NCBI GenBank assembly: GCA_016710465.1
Contig: JADJVS010000014.1
Coordinates: 1,302,001 to 1,366,000, forward strand
From: Sulfuritalea sp.
Lineage (GTDB): Bacteria; Pseudomonadota; Gammaproteobacteria; Burkholderiales; Rhodocyclaceae
Reading direction: 5' to 3'
DNA: 64,000 nucleotides
Part shown: one piece after another, positions 34,313 to 41,097 of the stretch
Layout of the letters: each line of letters opens with the position of its first letter
Numbering within the stretch: the first letter of the stretch is position 1
Notes under the pieces: model-generated
The model's input: only the letters and a program-made list of their open reading frames with translations
Told to the model about the DNA's origin: nothing
Database searches by the model: none
Made by a program: the position numbers and the translations under genes

Positions 34313-34959
34313 TGCATGCTCTGGGGCATTGGAGCCATGCGGAATGGAAGCATGATGACAGGAGGAGGTTGCAGAGTACTCTAGGGATTTCAATCATGCT
34401 CCATGTCGCAGTGCTGCTTGCGTGGAAGTTGCCGCCCGAGTTGCGTAAAACGTCCGAGCATCGGGTGCTGACGGTGGTTCTACGCGGCGTAACGATGGCC
34501 GAGTCTGCAAGTGAAAAATTTCTGGCGCAGGATCGAGAGGCCGCAGTTCTAGTGCGCAAGGATGCGGCCCCTGCGAGCTTTTCGGTACAAGCGAAGCCCG
34601 TGGTGCCGACACCTGCAGCCACGGTCAAGAACCAACCACAAAATGCGGCTCCTGGACGGCAGGGGCAGTTCGCTACCCAAGCCAATTCGGGACGAGCATC
34701 CAATTCGCGCTTGACCCCTGTCGGCGTGGCCGTGTTACTGGTGATAGGCGTTGATGGACATGTAAGTCAGATTTTTTGGGACAAGCTCCCGGCGCTGACC
34801 AATGAGCAATTTCGCCGCGTGGAAGCGGCTATCCTGGCAAAGACCTATGCGCCTGGGCAGACGATTTCAGAAGTGTTCGATGTCCGCGAATTCCTAAAGC
34901 TACCCCCGGTTCCGACCAGCGATTCGGACATGGTAGTGACACCCGCCAAGACAGAGTAG
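34312..34959 (+). CDS. short TonB-like protein
   Basis: This 215-residue protein has a basic N-terminus, one membrane helix (about residues 24-40, LGISIMLHVAVLLAWKL), a Pro/Ala/Gln-rich linker, and a C-terminal domain of about 75 residues with VAVLLVIGVDGHVSQIFW and RVEAAILAKTYAPGQ, which resembles a TonB C-terminal domain. ATG 34312 shares a base with the pilY1 stop, so it is translationally coupled to pilY1. TonB proteins energise outer-membrane receptors, but no receptor or ExbBD is nearby. It may instead connect the inner membrane to the pilus-tip export machinery; that is inference. Confidence 0.65.
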   Translation: MHALGHWSHAEWKHDDRRRLQSTLGISIMLHVAVLLAWKLPPELRKTSEHRVLTVVLRGVTMAESASEKFLAQDREAAVLVRKDAAPASFSVQAKPVVPTPAATVKNQPQNAAPGRQGQFATQANSGRASNSRLTPVGVAVLLVIGVDGHVSQIFWDKLPALTNEQFRRVEAAILAKTYAPGQTISEVFDVREFLKLPPVPTSDSDMVVTPAKTE

Positions 34960-35051
34960 CAAGGGTGGCACGGGGGAGCGCCGATTCCTTCCCTCGCGAC
35001 GCCATAAAAATATTGAAACCGCCCGACGGTCGCCTTGGCTATATTGGCAGG

Positions 35052-36527
35052 ATGACCCAATGGCTGACCCTCTCCCGCGCCGCGCATCTCCTTGGCATTT
35101 CGCGCGTGAGCCTGCAGAAGCGGATCCGGGAAGGTGAATTGCCCTCCTTCGATGGCATGGTCGATGCCGAGGACCTGCAGCGCGCCTGGCCGCAACTCGA
35201 CCTTGACGCGTCCGGCAGTTTCGAGAAGACCCGCGCGATCCGCGAGGACGCTTTCGCCAAGCGCCTGCGCGAGCGCGTGCTGCCCTCGCAGGAGGCGCTT
35301 GCCCAGCGCCTGTTCGCGCAGGGCCAGGAACTCGCCGAACTGCAGCGCACGCTGACGCGCTACCACCGCCTGGTCGGGGACTTGCGCTCGCGCCTGGCCA
35401 GCCTGCCGCAGCCGCTGGCGGCCGATCTCGGGCATCTGCTCGACGAAGGTCTGGCGCGGGCGATTTCGGCGCCGGCGCCGCGCGACGACGTCCGCGCGCT
35501 CGATGCTATGCTCAGGGTCATGTCGGCCCACGTCACGGTCAAACCTTCCGGCCACGAGTTCTTCGTCGAGGGTTCGGAAACCCTGCTCAAGGCGGCGCTG
35601 CGCGCCGGGCTGGCGCCCAACTACGGTTGCGGCAACGGCAACTGCGGGCTGTGCAAGGCGCGCGTGGTCTCGGGCGAGGCACGCCCCGTGGCGCCGTCCG
35701 ACTATGGTTTTTCCGAAGCCGAGAAGGCGCAGAACCATATCCTGATGTGCACTTGTACGGCGCACAGTTCCGACCTGGTGCTCGAGGTGCTGGAAGCCGG
35801 CCTGCCCGAGGATATCCCCGAGCAGCGCATCGTCACCAAGGTGCGTGCCGTCGATGCCCTCGGCGAAGACATGATCCGCTTGCACCTGCAGACGCCGCGC
35901 AGCAACCGGCTGCGCTTCCTCGCCGGGCAGCGGGCCACGCTGGGGCTTTCCGCCGGCGTGGCAAGCGGCGACGACCTGCATGCCGAACTGCCGGTGGCGA
36001 GCTGCCCCTGCGATGACCGCAACCTGATCTTCCATGTTCGCCGTCCCGCCAGCGCCGACTTTCACGGTGATCGGGCCAGCGACTTCGCCGCCTGCGTTTC
36101 TGCCGGCCTGGTCAAGCCGGGCATGGAAGTTTCGGTCTGGGGCCCTTGGGGCCGTTTTGTGCTGGAACGCGAATCGACGCGGCCGTTGACCTTGGTCGCC
36201 ATCGACGAAGGCTTTGCGCCGATCAACAGCCTGATCGAGCATGCGATCGCCGTCGATGCTGCCGAGTCGATCACGCTCTACTGGGCGGCGACGCGGCCGG
36301 GCGGGCAGTACCTGCCCAACCAGTGCCGCGCCTGGGCCTCCGCGCTCGACGAATTCCATTACCGGCCCCTCGATCTGGCCGGGCTGCCGGCGGCCCTCGC
36401 GGCGGACGGCGCGTTGGCCGGCAGCGATGTCTTCCTGGCCGGGCCGGCCGCGCTGGTGGCGCCGGCCGAAGCGGCCTTGCGCGCCGTTGGCGTGCCGGCC
36501 GCGCAACTGCACACCGAGCCCCTGTAG
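35052..36527 (+). CDS. HTH - 2Fe-2S ferredoxin - reductase-like fusion protein
   Basis: This 491-residue protein starts with an excisionase/MerR-like HTH (1-38; WLTLSRAAHLLGISRVSLQKRI in two parts), then a helical, probably coiled-coil linker (55-120). A plant-type ferredoxin domain follows (about 155-250) with C193, C198, C201 and C233, the complete [2Fe-2S] set. The C-terminal half is an FNR-type flavin reductase module. There the usual RxYS FAD motif reads PVASC and the NAD(P) loop reads IDEGFAP instead of GGTGxAP, so cofactor binding may be weakened. The end (DVFLAGPAAL...) is normal. I infer a DNA-binding redox sensor. ATG 35052 sits 5 bases after a GGCAGG-like site. Confidence 0.75.
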   Translation: MTQWLTLSRAAHLLGISRVSLQKRIREGELPSFDGMVDAEDLQRAWPQLDLDASGSFEKTRAIREDAFAKRLRERVLPSQEALAQRLFAQGQELAELQRTLTRYHRLVGDLRSRLASLPQPLAADLGHLLDEGLARAISAPAPRDDVRALDAMLRVMSAHVTVKPSGHEFFVEGSETLLKAALRAGLAPNYGCGNGNCGLCKARVVSGEARPVAPSDYGFSEAEKAQNHILMCTCTAHSSDLVLEVLEAGLPEDIPEQRIVTKVRAVDALGEDMIRLHLQTPRSNRLRFLAGQRATLGLSAGVASGDDLHAELPVASCPCDDRNLIFHVRRPASADFHGDRASDFAACVSAGLVKPGMEVSVWGPWGRFVLERESTRPLTLVAIDEGFAPINSLIEHAIAVDAAESITLYWAATRPGGQYLPNQCRAWASALDEFHYRPLDLAGLPAALAADGALAGSDVFLAGPAALVAPAEAALRAVGVPAAQLHTEPL

Positions 36528-36531
36528 CGCC

Positions 36532-36900
36532 ATGTCCGAAGCCCGCCGCCACATCCCCATCCTGCCGCAGACCGCCGATCCCGCCCTGGAAGCCTGCGCC
36601 GCCGCCGAACCCTTCGCGCTGATGGTGCTGGGCGACAGCATGGAACCGGAATTCCGCGAAGGCGAAGTCATCCTGATTGAGCCCGAAGGCCTGGCCACCG
36701 ACGGTTCCTTTGTGCTTGCGCAACTGGCGGGCGAGTGGATTTTCCGCCAGTTGGCGAAGCAGGGCGAGGCATGGCAATTGCGGGCCTTGAATCCGGCCTA
36801 CCCGCCGGCAGATATCGCGGATCTGGCCGCCGTCAAGGGCGTTGTCATCCAGAAATCCCAGCCCGGCCGCCGCAAGGCCAGCAAACGATACGTGGAATAG
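36532..36900 (+). CDS. S24/LexA-like peptidase-fold protein, catalytic Lys replaced
   Basis: This 122-residue protein lacks an HTH and consists of the S24 (LexA/UmuD) fold alone. The nucleophile motif is GDSMEPEFREGE with S36. The position of the general-base Lys, found in GExxVKxL of UmuD-like proteins, reads GEWIFRQL with R72 here, so self-cleavage may be lost. It begins four bases after the HTH-ferredoxin fusion gene and is surely co-transcribed, suggesting a partner role. It could bind the fusion protein as a regulatory subunit, but nothing in the sequence proves this. Its last base touches the inverted repeat of the next element. Confidence 0.75.
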   Translation: MSEARRHIPILPQTADPALEACAAAEPFALMVLGDSMEPEFREGEVILIEPEGLATDGSFVLAQLAGEWIFRQLAKQGEAWQLRALNPAYPPADIADLAAVKGVVIQKSQPGRRKASKRYVE

Positions 36901-36931
36901 GAGCCTATGTCAGTGGGAATCATGCCCCGCG
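36900..36931 (+). repeat. left terminal inverted repeat, 32 bp
   Basis: It is the exact reverse complement of 37137-37168. It begins on the last base of the S24-like gene's stop codon. Confidence 0.85.
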
Positions 36932-36970
36932 TTGAAGCCAGGATCGGATGGATGCAAGGCGCAGTGCGCG

Positions 36971-36991
36971 GCCAATGGTTATTCCATTGGC
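36971..36991. repeat. internal perfect hairpin of the inverted-repeat element
   Basis: GCCAATGG and CCATTGGC flank TTATT, giving an eight-pair stem with a five-base loop. Confidence 0.7.
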
Positions 36992-37136
36992 AAGCGCTGC
37001 AACGCCGCAGGCGCCGATCCAGGTCTCAACCCGAAGGGCCCCCCGGCATTGGGCGCGCTGCCACGTTGTCGGTCGCTAACATGGATACACCATGCTTCAC
37101 TCCCTCCGCCTCGCATCGCATCCCGATGCCGGGCGG

Positions 37137-37168
37137 CGCGGGGCATGATTCCCACTGACATAGGCTCC
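37137..37168 (-). repeat. right terminal inverted repeat, 32 bp
   Basis: It is the exact reverse complement of 36900-36931 and ends five bases before the next gene's ATG. It therefore lies where that gene's ribosome-binding site should be (GGCTCC in this orientation). Confidence 0.85.
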
Positions 37169-37172
37169 CGCC

Positions 37173-37406
37173 ATGCCTTACTACATCTACCGCGTTACCC
37201 AGACCGGACCGATCCGCCATCTGAACAAGATTGCCGAGTTCGACGTTTTCAAAGAGGCGTCGAACGAAGCCAAGCGCCTGCGCCGCGAAACCGATCTGGC
37301 GCCCGGCGAGGCATTCAAGACGATGTTCGCCGCCAACGAGCTAGAGGCGGAAGACCTGCTCAACCAGCCCCCCAGGGAAGACCTCACCACGGGGGAGGAC
37401 TACTAA
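37173..37406 (+). CDS. conserved-looking 77-residue protein of unknown function
   Basis: The protein begins MPYYIYRV and continues with a charged alpha-beta pattern (IAEFDVFKEASNEAKRLRRE, split) and an acidic C-terminus (REDLTTGEDY). It has no Cys, signal peptide or membrane helix, so it is cytoplasmic. The composition and codon use look like a real gene. I do not recognise the family. It lies between the inverted-repeat element and a Cys-rich protein gene. Its translation start is directly behind the 32-bp repeat, so insertion of that element may have changed its expression. Confidence 0.7.
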   Translation: MPYYIYRVTQTGPIRHLNKIAEFDVFKEASNEAKRLRRETDLAPGEAFKTMFAANELEAEDLLNQPPREDLTTGEDY

Positions 37407-37494
37407 CGCCCATGCCTTCGGTATTGCCGTTCCACCGATTGAATCTCCTGGCCTTCGTTTTCTTGCGGGCGGGTAAATTGTGCCCGCCCCCCCT

Positions 37495-37512
37495 GCCCCC
37501 CTCGCGGGGGGC
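37495..37512. repeat. GC hairpin in the 37.4-37.5 kb gap
   Basis: GCCCCCC and GGGGGGC flank TCGC, giving a seven-pair stem. A second weaker pairing of GCGGGC with GCCCGC lies just upstream (about 37464-37486). No T-run follows, so termination is doubtful; the structure could slow transcription between the two genes. Confidence 0.4.
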
Positions 37513-37549
37513 TTACTGTCTGGCTCGCTTTGCTCGATGATTGCCATGC

Positions 37550-38029
37550 GTGCAAGGCGGTACGTTTTACTGTAGCCCGGTGGACGAGACCGCCTACCGC
37601 AATGCGCAAGGCGAAATCAACCGTCTGCCCTGCGTGTTCGAACGCGCCCTGCTGGCGCGCCATGCGGTGTGCGAACTGGCCGCCAGCCACCAGATCGCCG
37701 AACGCGAGACCATCGCCTGCTCCCAGGGCGCCGCGCATGCCGAGTGTGCCCGGCTGGCGGAACTGCTGCGCGAGAAATCCGCTTTTGCGCTGGGTGTTAC
37801 CGATACCCGGCGCATCCTGCCCCACGCAATGCTGATGAAGATCCAGTGCGGCGGGTTGGCTGGCATGCGCCAGGTGTTCGATCCGGAGGCGCTGGCACCC
37901 AATGTGCGCCGCCTGGTGCGGCTGGCGCGCGAGCGCACTGGCGACATCGAGGCGTTGCCGTTTTCCGAGATCGTCAAGGGGATAGCGGCCTGGAAATCGC
38001 GGCGGCGCCACGGCGGGGGCGGGCAATGA
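37550..38029 (+). CDS. Cys-rich protein of unknown function
   Basis: This protein of about 160 residues starts at GTG 37550 or at TTG 37541. Cysteines occur in FYCSP, RLPCVFE, HAVCELA, IACSQ, AECARL and IQCGGL, a spacing that could hold an iron-sulfur cluster or zinc. It ends in a basic tail (WKSRRRHGG). It overlaps the next gene by four bases (ATGA), so the two products probably work together. I do not know the family. Nearby redox-sensor-like genes make a metal-cluster protein plausible. Confidence 0.65.
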   Translation: MQGGTFYCSPVDETAYRNAQGEINRLPCVFERALLARHAVCELAASHQIAERETIACSQGAAHAECARLAELLREKSAFALGVTDTRRILPHAMLMKIQCGGLAGMRQVFDPEALAPNVRRLVRLARERTGDIEALPFSEIVKGIAAWKSRRRHGGGGQ

Positions 38030-39078
38030 TTGCCGGCATGGGCGAGCTGATCGGCGCGGTGCAGACCAACTGCGACATCGCCGACGCGCGCCATGCGCGC
38101 GACGTCAGCCTGTGCACCTATTTGCTGGGCATGCGTGAGTTCTATCGCTGGGAGCACCAGTTGCCATTCGGCGTGACGCCGCCGCGCGAGGCGGTGGGTC
38201 GCTGGATCGCCGAGCGCGAGGCGCGCTGGGAAGGCATCAGCGAGCGTGATTTCATTCCGCTGCCAGTGGCCGGATGCGAATTCGACCCCTTCGCCGCCGA
38301 TGCCGTAAACGAGGCGCTGGCCGGCAGCGGTCTGGTCTATGGCGCCGGCATCGGCCGTTTCCATAAGCCGCATTTTTTCCTCGGCGAACTGGACCGCGAC
38401 GAGCGACGCGGCGAGACCCGCCTGCTAGTCTGCGGCTGCGAATATGCGCGCGACGTGGCGGCGATTCCCGCCGCCTCGCAGGGCGGCACCGTGATCGTGC
38501 GCCGCGAAGCCTTGCGCCAGTGGCTGTGGGAGAAGGCCGACGGCTGGAACGTGAAGCAGCAGGACGGCGCGCTGAAGGCCGCCTTGCTGGCGCATGGCTT
38601 CGATCTTGATCCGCGGGCGGCGATCGAGCGCATGACCGAGGGCGAGATCGAGACCCTGATCCTGCACGAGGAGGGCGAACTCGTGGCGGGCCGGATGCTG
38701 GGCGGCGAGTGGGCGGACATGCTGTCTGGGCTGCAGGGCAAGCGCGCCGAGATTTTCGCCCGCGCGGTCAAGGACAATCTCGCCGATTGCCTGGTGACGC
38801 TGCCCGGCCTGCTGGCGCGTGGCGGCGACTCGCTGCACTTCTGGTTCGCGACCTTCGACGGTCTGCGCCGGGAGATGTTTCCGCGGCTGGTTTCGGGCTA
38901 CGGAACGGGAGTTGTGCGAAACGGTATCGCCTCGGGAGTCGGCGCTGACGGGACGGCGATTGGCGCCGCCGCGCTGGCGGGCCGCGAACATTTCGCCGCG
39001 CTGGCAAGACGCCTGCTCGACATGGACGAGAGCGCCATCGAGGCGCTCTCGCACGAGGTCGGCACGATCGCCCTGTAG
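38026..39078 (+). CDS. conserved 350-residue protein (Sfum_1244-like)
   Basis: The protein shows NCDIADARHARDVSLCTYLLGMREFYRWE near its N-terminus (shown in pieces: NCDIADARHA, LCTYLLGMREFYRWE), then RFHKPHFFLGEL and a DUF-like alpha-helical C-terminal half. It resembles what I recall as the Sfum_1244 family; that is recollection, not a search. No signal peptide or membrane helix is present, and there is no recognisable catalytic motif. ATG 38026 overlaps the Cys-rich gene. Near its 3' end it contains copy C of the dispersed repeat, translated as part of the protein. Confidence 0.65.
   Translation: MIAGMGELIGAVQTNCDIADARHARDVSLCTYLLGMREFYRWEHQLPFGVTPPREAVGRWIAEREARWEGISERDFIPLPVAGCEFDPFAADAVNEALAGSGLVYGAGIGRFHKPHFFLGELDRDERRGETRLLVCGCEYARDVAAIPAASQGGTVIVRREALRQWLWEKADGWNVKQQDGALKAALLAHGFDLDPRAAIERMTEGEIETLILHEEGELVAGRMLGGEWADMLSGLQGKRAEIFARAVKDNLADCLVTLPGLLARGGDSLHFWFATFDGLRREMFPRLVSGYGTGVVRNGIASGVGADGTAIGAAALAGREHFAALARRLLDMDESAIEALSHEVGTIAL
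38936..38959 (+). repeat. dispersed 24-bp repeat, copy C
   Basis: This copy matches GAGTCGGCGCT-N6-ACGGCGA and lies inside the conserved 350-residue protein gene, encoding a GVGADGTA-like stretch that looks unlike the rest of the protein. Confidence 0.4.
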
Positions 39079-39097
39079 TCCGGGCGTCAGGTGCGGT

Positions 39098-39664
39098 TTA
39101 CTCCTTCACCGCCTCGACGGCGATCGAGAGCGTGATTTCGTCGCTGACGTAGGGCACGTTCTTCGGCATGTTGAACTCCGAACGCTTGAGCTTGGCCACG
39201 GCGTTGGCGCCGATGGCGTCCTTCTTCAGCATCGGGTGGGGCATGGCGTGGAAGTGGGTCACCGTCAGCGTCACCAGCCTGGTCACGCCCTTGATGGTCA
39301 GGTTGCCGTCGATCGCGACGGGCTTGTCGCCGTCGAACCTGACGGCGGTCGACTTGAAGCTGATGGTGGGATATTTCTCGGTGTGGAAGAAGTCTTCGGC
39401 CTGGATGTGCTGGTTGAACAGCGTCAAGCCGGTATTCACCGATTTGGCGTCGATGGTGACGTCGACCGACCCGGTCTTCGCGGCGCGGTCGAGTACGATC
39501 CGGCCGCTGGTCTTGTCGAAGCGGTGCTGCTGGAAGGAATAACCGAGGTGGTTGTACTCGAAGCGCGGCAGGGTGTGCCCGGCATCGATGGCGAAGCTTT
39601 CCGGGGCGGCCAGGGCGGCGGCGGAAACGGCGGACAGGACGGCGACGAACAGGGCTTTTTTCAT
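39098..39664 (-). CDS. YceI-family periplasmic protein
   Basis: This 188-residue protein has a signal peptide (MKKALFVAVLSAVSAAALAA) and the YceI lipocalin-like fold: FAIDAGHTLPRFEYNHLGYS, a repeated beta pattern with SVNTGLTLFNQHI, FFHTEKYPTISFKST, and the LTIKGVTRLVTLTVT strand. YceI proteins bind isoprenoid lipids such as polyprenyl chains or quinones in the periplasm. It is the third gene of the cytochrome b561-YceI-YceI operon. ATG 39664 follows a GGAGAAACC site. Confidence 0.9.
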   Translation of the reverse strand: MKKALFVAVLSAVSAAALAAPESFAIDAGHTLPRFEYNHLGYSFQQHRFDKTSGRIVLDRAAKTGSVDVTIDAKSVNTGLTLFNQHIQAEDFFHTEKYPTISFKSTAVRFDGDKPVAIDGNLTIKGVTRLVTLTVTHFHAMPHPMLKKDAIGANAVAKLKRSEFNMPKNVPYVSDEITLSIAVEAVKE

Positions 39665-39689
39665 GGGTTTCTCCTGGGTAGGCTGGGGA

Positions 39690-40256
39690 TTATTTCGCGG
39701 CGCTGGCCACGATGCGGAACTTGATCTGGACTTCATTGGCGACGGTGCCGAAATCGGCCCAGATGCCATCGCCGATGCCATGGTCGGCACGTTTGAACAC
39801 CAGCGCGCCGTCAAAAATGGCACTGTTTCCTTCCTGCGTCACCGTCAGCGGGGTGACGAGGTCGCGGGTCTTGCCCTTGATGCTCATCTTGCCGGTGAGT
39901 TCGTAGCGGTTGCCGTCCAGCGGCTTGACGGTGGTCGCGACGAACCTCGCGAGCGGATATTCCCGGGTGTTGAACCAGGCCTTGGTCGCCACCTCGTCAT
40001 TGGCGTCCTTCGAGCCGGCGTCGATGCTGGCAAGGTCGATTTCAAGTTCCGCCCTGGCCGCGGCGGGTTTCGCCGGGTCGAAGGCGAGCTTGCCGCGAAA
40101 GCTGGTGAAGCGGCCCTCGACCGGCACGTTCATCTGCTTCGAGATGAAGGACAGCGAGCTTTTCGCCGGCTGGAACTGGGTGAATTCGATCGCCTGCGCC
40201 GCAGGGGCGGCGAGTAGCAGCGCAAGCAGTGCAAGGGGGCGTGGCGCGTGGTTCAT
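39690..40256 (-). CDS. YceI-family periplasmic protein, second copy
   Basis: This 188-residue protein has a signal peptide (LALLALLLAAPAAQA) followed by a YceI domain (SSLSFISKQMNVPVEGRF, WFNTREYPLARFVATTV, MSIKGKTRDLVTPLTV). It differs clearly from the neighbouring YceI protein, so the pair is not a recent duplication. It overlaps the cytochrome b561 gene by four bases. The common pairing of YceI with b561 suggests quinone or isoprenoid binding coupled to membrane redox chemistry. Confidence 0.9.
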   Translation of the reverse strand: MNHAPRPLALLALLLAAPAAQAIEFTQFQPAKSSLSFISKQMNVPVEGRFTSFRGKLAFDPAKPAAARAELEIDLASIDAGSKDANDEVATKAWFNTREYPLARFVATTVKPLDGNRYELTGKMSIKGKTRDLVTPLTVTQEGNSAIFDGALVFKRADHGIGDGIWADFGTVANEVQIKFRIVASAAK

Positions 40257-40831
40257 TGATTCACTCCGGAGCGGGGTTTGCCGAGGAAGGGCAGCATGCG
40301 GGCGAGCACGTCGTCGCGGTCGGAAAAATGGTGCTTGATGGCCGCGCCGGCGTGAGCGAAGACCAAACCCGCCAAGCAGAAGTTCAACAGCATGTGGATT
40401 TGCTGCAACAGGTCGCCGAGTTCCTTGTTCTTCTCCAGCAGGTCGGGCAGGGGCAGCACGCCGAACCAGACCGTCTGGAAGCCCTTGGCCGAACTCATCA
40501 GCCAGCCGGACAGCGGCACCGCGAACATCAGCACATAGAGCAGGACATGGGTGGCTGCCGCAGCCTGGCGCTGCCAGGCGGGCATCGCTATCGGCAACGC
40601 GGGCGGGCGATGGCCGAGGCGCCAGGCCAAGCGCAGGGTGACGAACAGGAAGATCGTCACGCCGGCCCATTTGTGCCAGGAATAGAGCTTGAGCTTTTGC
40701 GGCGACAGCGGCAGTTCGTGCATGTAAAGGCCGAGCGCGAAGCTGCCGGCGAGCGCCACGGCGATCAGCCAGTGCAGGGCAATGGCCGTGCGGGTGTAGC
40801 CGGAAGCTTGCGTGGAAGTGGAAAGGCCCAT
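40253..40831 (-). CDS. cytochrome b561 family protein
   Basis: This 192-residue protein has four membrane helices and the histidines expected for two b hemes: ALHWL in helix 1, SWHKWAG in helix 2, and QIHMLLNF and FAHAGAAIKHHF in the last helix. It likely moves electrons between quinol and a periplasmic partner. It is the first gene of the operon with two YceI genes. The 160-base upstream gap holds no clear promoter, and the IS21 element is inserted 161 bases upstream of its start. Confidence 0.9.
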   Translation of the reverse strand: MGLSTSTQASGYTRTAIALHWLIAVALAGSFALGLYMHELPLSPQKLKLYSWHKWAGVTIFLFVTLRLAWRLGHRPPALPIAMPAWQRQAAAATHVLLYVLMFAVPLSGWLMSSAKGFQTVWFGVLPLPDLLEKNKELGDLLQQIHMLLNFCLAGLVFAHAGAAIKHHFSDRDDVLARMLPFLGKPRSGVNQ

Positions 40832-40985
40832 GGGTCAATGAAAGGGGTGCGTTAGGCGAGGGCCAGACTTTACGCGGGTGACATGACACAGGGAATACTT
40901 TCGACTTCAATTGATTGCTGCGCGATCGGCAACAATAAGGCCGGGTCCGCCAGGAAGCATTTGCGTCGCACCCATTCCGTCGGCG

Positions 40986-40992
40986 ACCAGGG
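40986..40992 (+). repeat. IS21 target-site duplication, left (ACCAGGG)
   Basis: The same seven bases lie directly outside the right end of the element at 43482-43488, in the same orientation. Confidence 0.85.
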
Positions 40993-41097
40993 TGTTGACG
41001 ACCGTCCACAATTGACCCACCTGCTGGCGTAATTTCCATCGAAATTTGACCCACCTTGATTGGCTACCCTGCGAGATTTTGAGCAGGGGCAACAGGA

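Larger units (their letters stand above)
36900..37168. mobile_element. 269-bp inverted-repeat-bounded (MITE-like) element
   Basis: Perfect 32-bp inverted repeats at 36900-36931 and 37137-37168 (outer end GGAGCCTATGTCAGTGGG) flank about 205 bases with no convincing gene. Inside is a second perfect hairpin at 36971-36991. The two repeats make short frames on opposite strands begin with the same MSVGIMPR peptide, which is an artefact of symmetry. No clear target duplication is visible: GAATA lies on the left and CGCCA on the right. It could be a miniature transposable element or a decayed larger one. Confidence 0.6.

Noticed and set aside
36907..37161. Two short frames on opposite strands of the inverted-repeat element, both starting MSVGIMPR
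   Set aside because: The identical starts come from the perfect inverted repeats. The bodies are unrelated and show no domain.
40907..41092. A possible gene end (LVADGMGATQMLPGG...) on the minus strand apparently cut by the IS21 element
   Set aside because: Joining the two sides of the target duplication gives only about 33 codons before an in-frame stop, with no family resemblance, so the target was probably non-coding.
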